Shown: one piece after another, positions 1-5,861 of the stretch
Numbering within the stretch: position 1 is the stretch's first letter
Layout of the letters: each line of letters opens with the position of its first letter
Source: Fimbriimonadales bacterium
GTDB lineage: Bacteria; Armatimonadota; Fimbriimonadia; Fimbriimonadales; GBS-DC
Assembly: GCA_026416065.1 (NCBI GenBank)
Contig: JAOAFW010000059.1
Coordinates: forward strand, 1-6,452
DNA: 6,452 nt
Reading direction: 5' to 3'
Position numbers and translations under genes: made by a program
Notes under the pieces: model-generated
What the model saw: the letters and a program-made list of their open reading frames with translations, nothing else
What the model was told of the DNA's origin: nothing
Database searches by the model: none

Positions 1-5
1 GGCAA

Positions 6-752
6 ATGATGAGGAAGTGTAATGGCTTTACACTGATTGAGTTACTGGTGGTAATTGCGATTATCGCCATTCTGGCGGCGATTCTGTTTCCTGTGTTCGC
101 CCAGGCGCGCGAGAAGGCGCGTCAGACGCAGTGTCTGTCGAACTGCCGACAGATGGGCATCGCGGTGCAGATGTACACGCAGGACTACGATGAAGTGCTG
201 CCTACGGTGCGCATGATGGGCACGCCGGGCGAGAGCTGGATTGTGCTGGTGCAGCCGTATGTGAAGAACGAGTTGCTACGTCGTTGTCCCTCGGACAACA
301 GCCCCGCGTGGAGCGACACACAGAACCCGCGTCTCACTTCCTATGGTTTCAACGCCTACTTTGACCCGTTCCATCCGCCGCATGGCGCGCCCAACAACCC
401 ACGCCCTGTGCCGCTGGCGGTTATCCAACGCCCTGCGGAGTGCGTGTTCGTGGCGGAGCTGGCGGAGCGCAACAGCAAGTACCCGAATATGCTGATACGC
501 GGCGACCACTTTATGCCGATGTACTGGGGCAATCCACCGCGCGTGGTGGACGCGATGATGAACGACCGTCTGTGGGACACCCAGCGCGGGATTCCCACCA
601 CGCTGGCAATTACTCGGCATAGCGGCGGTTCAAACTATGTGTTCACCGACGGACACGCGAAGTGGCACAAGTTCGAGCAGACCTGGCAGCAGACGCCCGG
701 TCAACCGCCTACGCGCGACTGGTACGACCCGCTGCGGGTGGAGAACTTCTAA
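6..752 (+). CDS. Prepilin-like secreted protein with H-X9-DG motif (DUF1559-like)
   Basis: A 248-residue protein with a class III-type prepilin N-terminus. A short basic leader (MMRKCNG) ends in Gly7-Phe8, the expected prepilin peptidase site. Glu12 is position 5 of the mature chain, followed by a hydrophobic helix to about residue 31 and then FAQAREKARQ. The C-terminal part holds an exact H-X9-DG motif (His205, Asp215, Gly216), the signature of the prepilin-type H-X9-DG proteins that are expanded in Armatimonadetes and Planctomycetes. SYGFN near residue 112 is also typical. It is probably inserted in the inner membrane or assembled at the surface as a pseudopilin; the substrate or partner is unknown. 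Two adjacent ATGs (6 and 9) could start it. Only five bases precede them, so its promoter and ribosome binding site cannot be judged. It is monocistronic here and converges with the next gene. Confidence 0.9.
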   Translation: MMRKCNGFTLIELLVVIAIIAILAAILFPVFAQAREKARQTQCLSNCRQMGIAVQMYTQDYDEVLPTVRMMGTPGESWIVLVQPYVKNELLRRCPSDNSPAWSDTQNPRLTSYGFNAYFDPFHPPHGAPNNPRPVPLAVIQRPAECVFVAELAERNSKYPNMLIRGDHFMPMYWGNPPRVVDAMMNDRLWDTQRGIPTTLAITRHSGGSNYVFTDGHAKWHKFEQTWQQTPGQPPTRDWYDPLRVENF

Positions 753-773
753 GATGAGGAGAGTGTAAGCACG

Positions 774-841
774 AGGCTCCTCGCCTTCGGCTCGGAATGA
801 CAGGAGTAGCTTTCTGTCATTCCGAGCGAAGCGAGGAGTCT
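774..841. repeat. Imperfect inverted repeat of the 'SERSEES' intergenic type between convergent genes
   Basis: Left arm 774-803 and right arm 814-841 are reverse complements apart from two extra bases in the left arm and one mismatch near the outer end. They are separated by a 10-base loop (804-813). The inner 13 bases (CTCGGAATGACAG and its complement) pair perfectly. Read on the plus strand, the right arm would encode CHSERSEES, the tell-tale translation of a repeat seen between genes in many unrelated bacteria. It lies between two convergent stop codons (752 and 849), so an RNA hairpin here could end or protect both transcripts. No U-tract follows on either strand, so it is not a canonical intrinsic terminator. 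Confidence 0.8.
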
Positions 842-848
842 GAAAGTA

Positions 849-1574
849 TTACTTCCGACGGCGCAGCCCCAACAGACCCGCCAGACCGACGCCCAGTGCG
901 AGCATGCTGGCAGGTTCGGGCACATACACCGCGTACAAGCCCTGACCCTGAAGCGAGACCAGCACCTCGTTGTTGGGGTTCAGCGGCTGCAGGTCACTGA
1001 CGCTGTTGCCGTTGTTCTGATACAGCTGGCTCACGCCTGCAAAGATGGGGTGCGGGCTGTTGATGGCGATGTTGCCGCCAATCCCGTTATATCGAGGCGC
1101 AAAGTCCAAGCCGAAGGCGTTCAGGAACGGGTTCCAGAAGTTCGCCTCAGCAACTGCGCCGCCCGCGCCCGTACCGCCTGCCAGGTATACATTCCCGCCA
1201 TTCTGCACATACTGAATCAGGTCGGCTATAACGATGTTCGTGTAATACCCGCCCAGAAAGACGGCGTTGTAGTTCTGCATAAGCGCGAGGTTCAAAACTC
1301 CTGCAGTGGAGACGGTCCACGTATGCCCCGCGTTCGCCATCGTGTTGGCAAGTTGGCTGCCTGCGAGACCGAAGTTGTTCGTGTAAGCAAGGAAGTTGCC
1401 CGAGCCGCCGCCCGTGAACCAGCTCGCCACGTTGCGGGCGAATCGGTCGGCGTCGGGAGCGTTCGAGTAGCCCGTGTTAGAAAGCGTCCACTCGTCGTTG
1501 TTCACGACGATTTTGCCCTGAGCAAAGGACACTGCGCACAAGAGTACGCCCAGGCCTAAAGTCAGCAATCGCAT
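849..1574 (-). CDS. Secreted PEP-CTERM protein with a probable flavodoxin/GATase-like domain
   Basis: A 241-residue protein. The start at 1574 is preferred over an in-frame ATG 33 bases further upstream (at 1607) because AAGGAGG lies six bases before it and a clean signal peptide follows (MRLLTLGLGVLLCAVSFAQG, cleavage probably after Ala19). The C-terminus is a textbook PEP-CTERM sorting signal: VPEPAS from residue 218, a hydrophobic stretch, then RRRK at the end. Such proteins are processed by an exosortase and placed at or beyond the cell surface. The middle alternates predicted strands and helices (NAVFLGGYYT 103-112, then a helix, GGNVYLAGG 127-134) and has SPHPIFAGV near 173-181. This resembles the Rossmann-like ThuA/DUF4350/GATase1-type folds, but no catalytic Cys is visible: the only Cys is in the signal peptide. 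Function unknown; a structural or binding role is more likely than an enzyme. No exosortase gene lies in the window. Confidence 0.88.
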   Translation of the reverse strand: MRLLTLGLGVLLCAVSFAQGKIVVNNDEWTLSNTGYSNAPDADRFARNVASWFTGGGSGNFLAYTNNFGLAGSQLANTMANAGHTWTVSTAGVLNLALMQNYNAVFLGGYYTNIVIADLIQYVQNGGNVYLAGGTGAGGAVAEANFWNPFLNAFGLDFAPRYNGIGGNIAINSPHPIFAGVSQLYQNNGNSVSDLQPLNPNNEVLVSLQGQGLYAVYVPEPASMLALGVGLAGLLGLRRRK

Positions 1575-1580
1575 GATAAT

Positions 1581-1587
1581 CCTCCTT
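1581..1587 (-). promoter_or_regulatory. Strong Shine-Dalgarno of the PEP-CTERM gene
   Basis: On the minus strand this reads AAGGAGG, six bases before the ATG at 1574. It decides the start in favour of the internal Met over the upstream Met at 1607. Confidence 0.85.
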
Positions 1588-1588
1588 G

Positions 1589-1600
1589 GCGCAATTGCGC
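1589..1600. promoter_or_regulatory. Perfect 12-bp palindrome, possible operator of the divergent genes
   Basis: GCGCAATTGCGC is its own reverse complement. It sits between the Shine-Dalgarno of the PEP-CTERM gene and that gene's best -10 candidate, so at or just after the transcription start. The half-site with flanks, TGGCGCAATT (1587-1596), recurs inverted as AATTGCGCCA (1683-1692) at the start codon of the phosphatase gene. The two copies are centred about 96 bp apart. A transcription factor binding both could control both divergent genes. This is inference; the factor is not identified. Confidence 0.45.
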
Positions 1601-1608
1601 TAGTCAAT

Positions 1609-1614
1609 AGTATA
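1609..1614 (-). promoter_or_regulatory. Candidate -10 hexamer of the PEP-CTERM gene
   Basis: The minus strand reads TATACT, five of six matches to TATAAT, about 35 bases before the start codon. No good -35 box lies at 16-18 bases; a TTGCAA occurs 22 bases upstream, which is too far. The promoter may therefore need an activator or use a non-consensus -35. Confidence 0.4.
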
Positions 1615-1679
1615 GCAACTTTTGTGCCACATATCCTTGCAACAAGCGTGCTTCACACAATCTTAACCGTGCCCCATGC

Positions 1680-1685
1680 CATAAT
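1680..1685 (+). promoter_or_regulatory. Candidate -10 hexamer of the phosphatase gene, implying a leaderless mRNA
   Basis: CATAAT (five of six to TATAAT) ends six bases before the ATG at 1692, so transcription would begin at or next to the start codon. No Shine-Dalgarno precedes that ATG, which fits leaderless initiation. A TTCACA (1652-1657) resembles a -35 box, but the 22-base spacer is longer than usual. Confidence 0.35.
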
Positions 1686-1691
1686 TGCGCC

Positions 1692-3047
1692 ATGAGCAGT
1701 AAGCGCATTCTACTACTTCTATGGCTCTGTGCGGTTCTGATTACGGTTTCGCAGGCGCAGACGCACCCGCTGCTGAGTTCTGGTCCCATGCTTGGCTATG
1801 CCGAGATGAATGAAACGGTCATCTGGCTGCAGACCACCCAGGATGCAACATTGCAGGTTCGCTACTGGCAGAAGGGCAAGCCTGAGACCAGCCGATTGAG
1901 CGAGCCAATCCAGACCAGCAAGGCGAACGACCACATTGCCCTCTTTCGGCTGACCGAGTTGCCTTTTGGAACTCGCTTTGAGTATGAGGTGTACCTCAAC
2001 GGCGCGCGCGTGGGGCTCGACTACCCGCTGGAGTTCCAGACCCAGCCCCACTGGCGCTGGCGCGCCGACCCGCCCGAGTTCAGCTTCGCCTTCGGCTCCT
2101 GCGCCTACTTCAACGACCCCGAAGTAGACCGCCCGGGCAGACCCTACGGCGGGGAACACGAGATTTTTCAGGCGATTCACCGCACGCGCCCCGATTTGAT
2201 GCTCTGGCTGGGCGACAATATCTACTATGTGGAGCCGGATTGGCTTACCGAATCGGGCATGCGCAACCGCTGGCGCAAGAGTCGTCAACAGCCCGAGCTG
2301 CAACCGCTGCTCGCCAGCACGCACCACTACGCTATTTGGGATGACCACGATTATGGTCCGAACGATTCCGATAGCAGTTTCCGTCTCAAGGATGTTGCGC
2401 TGAAAGTGTTCGCTGACTATTTCCCCCAGGTTCGTTATGGCTTGCCCGACGCGCCCGGCTGTTTCTACCGCTTCGAATGGGGCGATGTGGGGTTCTTTAT
2501 GCTGGACAACCGTACCTACCGCTCGCCCAACCGCTTGCAGCCCTCGCCGGAGAAGCGCATGCTGGGCAAAGAGCAGATGGAGTGGCTCAAAACCGCGCTC
2601 AAGTCGTCCAACGCCACCTTCAAAATCATCGCCTGTGGCGGGCAGATGATTAACCCGATGGTCTACTTCGAGGGCTTCGGGCTGTTCCAGGCGGAGCAGC
2701 AGGAGTTGTTAGACTTCATCGTGCGCGAGCGCATCCCGGGCGTGCTGTTCATTTCGGGCGACCGGCACATGGGCGAGTTGCTGAAGGTGCAGCGGGAGGG
2801 CAGCTATCCGTTCTTTGAGCTCACCGCCAGTCCGCTCACGGCGGGTCCAGCGAACGGACACCCCGACGAGGCGAACAACCCCGCGCGAGTGCCTAACACC
2901 TGGGTGCGCGGACAGCGACACTTCGGGCTAATCCGCGTGCAGGGCAAGCGCGGTGAACGCAAACTCACCCTCAGCTTGTGCGATAAAGAGGGTAAACCGC
3001 TGTTCGAACACGTGATTACTGAGCAGGAGCTGCGCTGGAGAGAGTGA
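1692..3047 (+). CDS. phoD: PhoD-like secreted metallophosphatase (alkaline phosphatase D family)
   Basis: A 451-residue protein. The Sec signal peptide spans residues 1-22 (SQA before the likely cleavage); there is no twin-arginine motif, although Bacillus PhoD uses Tat. Residues about 27-118 form a beta-rich N-terminal domain like the PhoD N-terminal/fibronectin-like domain (GPMLGYAEMNETVIWLQT). The catalytic domain follows in the order expected for the family: FGSC (Cys137, which binds iron in characterised PhoD), LGDNIYY (Asp175), WDDHDYGPNDSD (from Trp216), DNRTYRSP (from 272), CGGQM (from 315) and SGDRHMGEL (Asp357, His359). All expected metal-site blocks are present, so it is probably active. 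PhoD enzymes hydrolyse phosphate mono- and diesters outside the cytoplasm; the substrate here is unknown. The LGDNIYY and WDDHDYGPNDSD forms point to a PhoD-like subgroup rather than the Bacillus type, so the symbol is family-level only. No Pho box was recognised upstream. Confidence 0.93.
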   Translation: MSSKRILLLLWLCAVLITVSQAQTHPLLSSGPMLGYAEMNETVIWLQTTQDATLQVRYWQKGKPETSRLSEPIQTSKANDHIALFRLTELPFGTRFEYEVYLNGARVGLDYPLEFQTQPHWRWRADPPEFSFAFGSCAYFNDPEVDRPGRPYGGEHEIFQAIHRTRPDLMLWLGDNIYYVEPDWLTESGMRNRWRKSRQQPELQPLLASTHHYAIWDDHDYGPNDSDSSFRLKDVALKVFADYFPQVRYGLPDAPGCFYRFEWGDVGFFMLDNRTYRSPNRLQPSPEKRMLGKEQMEWLKTALKSSNATFKIIACGGQMINPMVYFEGFGLFQAEQQELLDFIVRERIPGVLFISGDRHMGELLKVQREGSYPFFELTASPLTAGPANGHPDEANNPARVPNTWVRGQRHFGLIRVQGKRGERKLTLSLCDKEGKPLFEHVITEQELRWRE

Positions 3048-3069
3048 GGACGGCGCGGTGGGGTGGGGC

Positions 3070-3168
3070 ATCGGTAATTTACACCGATTGTCGTTAAGCG
3101 AAACGATTCGTCAGCGGGATGCTGACGCTACCCATGCGCCCCGCGTAGCGTCGGTGTCTCCGCCGACG
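3070..3168 (+). other. Tandem and mutually exclusive stem-loops in the phoD-yjbQ gap
   Basis: Most of the 188-base gap between the phosphatase and yjbQ is occupied by inverted repeats. ATCGGT/ACCGAT (3070-3075/3083-3088) has a 7-base loop. TCGTT/AACGA (3091-3095/3102-3106) follows after two bases. Stem A, CGTCAGC/GCTGACG (3109-3115/3121-3127), has a 5-base loop and also follows after two bases. Stem C, CGTCGGT/GCCGACG (3149-3155/3162-3168), has six Watson-Crick pairs and one G-U. Stem B pairs the right arm of A with the left arm of C: GACGCTAC/GTAGCGTC (3124-3131/3145-3152), extendable outward to 3121/3155 with G-U pairs. B cannot coexist with A or C. No U-tract follows. It may be a 3' UTR structure, an attenuator-like switch or a dispersed palindromic repeat; no known riboswitch consensus was recognised. 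Confidence 0.5.
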
Positions 3169-3197
3169 ACATCACGCTGTTTGCTCTGCCTATTCGT

Positions 3198-3227
3198 ATT
3201 ACATCACAAGAAAGTTCAGGGTACAAT
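3198..3227 (+). promoter_or_regulatory. Candidate promoter of yjbQ, implying a leaderless mRNA
   Basis: TACAAT (3222-3227, five of six to TATAAT) lies eight bases before the ATG at 3236. ATTACA (3198-3203, four of six to TTGACA) lies 18 bases further upstream. Transcription would begin close to the ATG. The hexamer overlaps the alternative TTG start at 3227, which argues against that start if the promoter is real. Confidence 0.35.
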
Positions 3228-3235
3228 TGACCTTG

Positions 3236-3652
3236 ATGGTGCACTCAGGCAGGTTCACGCTCTCCACGCAGGGCAACGACCATATGCTCGACATCACGGG
3301 CATGGTGGAGCAGGTAATTCTGGACTGTGGGGTCGTGAACGGCGTCGCAACGGTGTTCGTGGTCGGCTCCACCGCCGCGATTACGACCATCGAGTACGAG
3401 CCGGGTTTGGAGCAGGACATGAAAGCTGTACTGGAACGCCTTGCTCCGCGCGATGCTTCTTATGCCCACGAAGCCCGCTGGCACGACGATAACGGACACT
3501 CCCACATCCGCGCCTCGTTGCTGGGACCCTCGCTCACCGTGCCCATCGTCGGCGGGCGAATGACGCTCGGGGCATGGCAGCAGATTGTCCTTATCGACTT
3601 CGACACGCGCCCTCGTACACGCACGGTGCATGTTCAGGTCATCGGAGAATAA
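3236..3652 (+). CDS. yjbQ: YjbQ/UPF0047 family protein (secondary thiamine-phosphate synthase-like)
   Basis: A 138-residue protein, the usual length of the single-domain UPF0047 family. Family blocks in order: LDITGMVEQVI (18-28), NGVATVFVVGSTAAITTIEYE (35-55), HDDNGHSHIRASLLGPS (83-99), VPIVGGRMTLGAWQQIVLID (102-121) and HVQVIGE at the end. The E. coli member has weak thiamine-phosphate synthase activity, hence the name, but the physiological role is unsettled. It is cytoplasmic, with no signal peptide. The His of the usual HTxAxxTIxE block is Gly44 here, while His83, His88 and His90 remain. The start is uncertain: a TTG at 3227 gives 141 residues with a weak AGGG five bases upstream. ATG 3236 is chosen because it fits the family N-terminus and the -10-like box. 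It probably heads an operon with the next gene, 13 bases downstream. Confidence 0.92.
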   Translation: MVHSGRFTLSTQGNDHMLDITGMVEQVILDCGVVNGVATVFVVGSTAAITTIEYEPGLEQDMKAVLERLAPRDASYAHEARWHDDNGHSHIRASLLGPSLTVPIVGGRMTLGAWQQIVLIDFDTRPRTRTVHVQVIGE

Positions 3653-3654
3653 GT

Positions 3655-3663
3655 GGAGGAGGG
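3655..3663 (+). promoter_or_regulatory. Strong Shine-Dalgarno of the 704-residue protein
   Basis: GGAGGAGGG begins two bases after the yjbQ stop codon and sets the start at ATG 3666. The reading frame is open upstream to 3585, inside yjbQ, but the ribosome binding site and signal peptide both support 3666. Confidence 0.85.
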
Positions 3664-3665
3664 TC

Positions 3666-5780
3666 ATGCTTAGGGGATGGCTAACGCTTTTTCTGGGGTT
3701 GAGTGGATGCCTGTGGGCGTTCGCGCAAGTGGAGTTTCCCTTGAACTACTACTCGTTCGCGGAGATTGCACAGCGCATGTCGGTGGAAGGACGCAAGGTC
3801 GACTGCGCGCGCGCCCTTCAACAACAACTTGCGGTCGTTCATCTGAAATCGCGCAGCTGGCAACAGGCGCGTGAACTGCTGGAAGCTGGGCTGGATGTGC
3901 GCTTCCGCAAAATCAGCGAGTCGGAGAACCGCTGGATTCTGGAGCGCGACCCCGAGGTTGCCCTCAAGGAGCGGCGCTGGCGGGGGCAGCTGGCGGCATA
4001 TGTGGAAAAGCGACGCGACCGCGATGCCCGCATGTTCTGGGTGCTGATGGACAAGAATACTCCCGTGCAAGACGCGGTCAAGCAACTCCTCGAGGCCTAT
4101 GCCGAAGACTCGGACGACTTAGCAGAACCAGAGCGTGCGCAGCTGGAATCACAGATGACGAAGTTCATCGAACAGTTCCGCAAGTTCCCGATGGATCAGG
4201 CGCTGCGAGACTGGCGCGCGTTCCACCGTATGCAAAGGCAGTTGTCGCAATTCTTGCAGCGGGATGTGAGCAGCTTCGATGAGAACGACCCCTTCGGATA
4301 CTACCGACGCTTCCTTGCAGAAAACCCGTTGAGCAGTTTCGGCTTTTCCAAAGAGTTGTTGGACTGGGCGCAACGCGCCGCAGTCGACGAGCGCGATGAG
4401 AGCCTCAAGGCGTTCCGCGAAATGTTCGGCAACGCGGGGCTAAGCGCGTTGGACGACCCCCAACTGTTGCAGATGATGTTGCTCAACTCGCTGGGGATGT
4501 TCGCGATGGGCTACGGTCAGATATGGGCGCGCGACGCCCTTCTGAAGCAGATGCGCCCGCCGATTACGGTGCTGGAAACCATAGAACAAAAGGTGGTCGT
4601 GCGCGACCATACGGTCGTCTTGTCGCCTGACCAGTTGGCATGGCACCTGAACGATGTGGAGGGGAAGATTGTGCCCCTGAATAGTGTGGCGCCGCTACAA
4701 GCCCCCGTACAGGCAATTGCTTCTTGGAGTGGGTACGGATTTAGCGGGGAGTATGAGTTTCCGGATGCACTGCCACGCTCCGACTTTTTCGGCTTGAGCA
4801 TGGGCAATCTGATGGACTCGGTGAACATTTCGTGGGAGCCGAAGCGTCTCAAGCGGTTGTTTGGACAGATTGACAGTGAACTGGTGCGCGCCTACGAACG
4901 CGCCTATGAGCAACATACGCCGCTGGTCAGCCACCCCACCGTGAAACAGCCGCTGAAGGCATCCCTTGCGCAAAACACACCTTTGGCGGAGGTGGTCTAT
5001 CGTTGGGCGCGGGAGCAGCAGCAAGAGGTCGTGATGGAGGTTTTGGGGGTCTTCCAGATTGCCTATCAGGCGAGCGGCAACTCGCTGGCGCAGCGATTGG
5101 AAAGCAGTGACTTGCCATGCCTGCTGGAGCAACGCGCGGGCGTGTGGATGGTGCGTTGCTGGTCGGCGTTTGTGGAGCGCGTCTGGGAGTACCCTTTGGC
5201 GGCAGTGCGCGACCTGATACGCTCCGACTTTAGCTACGAGGCATGGCGACGCTTCTATCACGCCGTTCGTCCCGAGCAGGCGCGCGAGTTGGCGACGGCG
5301 TTCGGCTTCGCTGTGTGGAACCTTCGCGAGCAACCCGACGCACAGCCGGTAAATGTTCAGCCTCAAGAACTGGGCGAGGCGTGGCTGGTGATGGCGATTC
5401 TGGAGAGCCTCCCACCGGACCAGCGCGCGCGTTTCTGGGACCCTCCCCGCGACGCTCCTGAGCCTGTGGCGCCCCTGAGCCAGCTACCGCTGGAAGCCCG
5501 CACCCGATTTACCCAGGTGCTGACTCTCTTCCGCGCTCCCCTCTTGCGGATACACGCCCTGCAGGGACGTGAACGCCTCGCGCCCCCCAGCACATGGATA
5601 GAGCGGCTCACACTGCGGCGCGCCGGAGCCTACTGGAATCTCGTGTGGCTCTCTACAGACGAACCCAAAGAGGACGAAGAGAGTATCCTGCTAAGTACTC
5701 CCTTGCCCGGCAACCCCAGCGCACCCGAGGCAACCGAGCCGCGTGAGATAACGCCCGACGCCGCACGGGCGAACCCCTGA
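3666..5780 (+). CDS. Large exported protein of unknown function with two STN-like segments
   Basis: A 704-residue protein that I do not recognise. The signal peptide spans residues 1-20 (LWAFA before cleavage). Residues 30-95 (AEIAQRMS, a strand VVHLKS, SWQQARELLEAGLDVRF, then RWILERD) follow the order of the short STN domain of secretins and TonB-dependent receptors. Residues 438-500 (PLAEVVYRWAREQ, then SLAQRLESSDLPCLLEQ, GVWMVRCW) look like a second, diverged copy. Residues 100-300 are helical and charged, with a hydrophobic Met-rich stretch near 266-285 (LLQMMLLNSLGMFAMGYG). Residues 300-400 appear mixed alpha/beta. The tail from about 668 is acidic and Pro/Ala-rich, probably disordered. 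There is no secretin pore domain, TonB box or beta-barrel signature, and no PEP-CTERM or LPxTG anchor, so it is likely periplasmic or peripheral. It is probably cotranscribed with yjbQ, although a functional link between a cytoplasmic YjbQ and an exported protein is not obvious. Confidence 0.85.
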   Translation: MLRGWLTLFLGLSGCLWAFAQVEFPLNYYSFAEIAQRMSVEGRKVDCARALQQQLAVVHLKSRSWQQARELLEAGLDVRFRKISESENRWILERDPEVALKERRWRGQLAAYVEKRRDRDARMFWVLMDKNTPVQDAVKQLLEAYAEDSDDLAEPERAQLESQMTKFIEQFRKFPMDQALRDWRAFHRMQRQLSQFLQRDVSSFDENDPFGYYRRFLAENPLSSFGFSKELLDWAQRAAVDERDESLKAFREMFGNAGLSALDDPQLLQMMLLNSLGMFAMGYGQIWARDALLKQMRPPITVLETIEQKVVVRDHTVVLSPDQLAWHLNDVEGKIVPLNSVAPLQAPVQAIASWSGYGFSGEYEFPDALPRSDFFGLSMGNLMDSVNISWEPKRLKRLFGQIDSELVRAYERAYEQHTPLVSHPTVKQPLKASLAQNTPLAEVVYRWAREQQQEVVMEVLGVFQIAYQASGNSLAQRLESSDLPCLLEQRAGVWMVRCWSAFVERVWEYPLAAVRDLIRSDFSYEAWRRFYHAVRPEQARELATAFGFAVWNLREQPDAQPVNVQPQELGEAWLVMAILESLPPDQRARFWDPPRDAPEPVAPLSQLPLEARTRFTQVLTLFRAPLLRIHALQGRERLAPPSTWIERLTLRRAGAYWNLVWLSTDEPKEDEESILLSTPLPGNPSAPEATEPREITPDAARANP

Positions 5781-5861
5781 AAACGACTCCGCCGCACCCG
5801 ATGGAACCAGGAACAGGAATCCTGCGCCCGCGTGCGAATCCAGTGCGTGGAGGCAACCGTT
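5781..5861 (+). promoter_or_regulatory. Spacer before the S9 peptidase gene, with its Shine-Dalgarno
   Basis: An 81-base gap. GGAGG at 5849-5853 lies eight bases before the ATG at 5862 and supports that start. CAGGA (5808-5812) and TCCTG (5820-5824) could form a weak 5-bp stem. I see no convincing promoter or terminator, so the peptidase may be expressed by read-through from the operon or from a non-consensus promoter. Confidence 0.6.

Noticed and set aside
797..1000. Plus-strand ORF starting MTGVAFCHSERSEES
   Set aside because: Its beginning is the intergenic repeat and the rest is antisense to the PEP-CTERM gene. SERSEES is a known false-ORF signature.
1050..1559. 169-codon plus-strand ORF antisense to the PEP-CTERM gene
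   Set aside because: A shadow of a well-supported minus-strand gene with signal peptide, Shine-Dalgarno and sorting signal; no ribosome binding site or domain of its own.
1719..2348. 209-codon minus-strand ORF inside the phosphatase gene
   Set aside because: The opposite strand carries all PhoD motifs in order; this frame is a GC-rich shadow without recognisable domains.
3057..3068. G-rich run GGTGGGGTGGGG as a G-quadruplex
   Set aside because: It has only three G-tracts of unequal length, so at best a weak two-tier structure; no positional support.
3060..3235. TPP riboswitch upstream of a thiamine-related gene
   Set aside because: The conserved THI-box segments (such as CTGAGA and the ACCTGATCTGG-type core) are absent, and YjbQ is not a standard member of the thiamine regulon.
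3058..3492. 144-codon plus-strand ORF in the gap before yjbQ
   Set aside because: It runs through the stem-loop region and overlaps yjbQ out of frame; the encoded sequence has no family features.
4695..5366. 223-codon minus-strand ORF inside the 704-residue gene
   Set aside because: Composition is rich in Arg, Leu and His, as expected of an antisense shadow, with no start signals. The plus frame has a signal peptide and Shine-Dalgarno.
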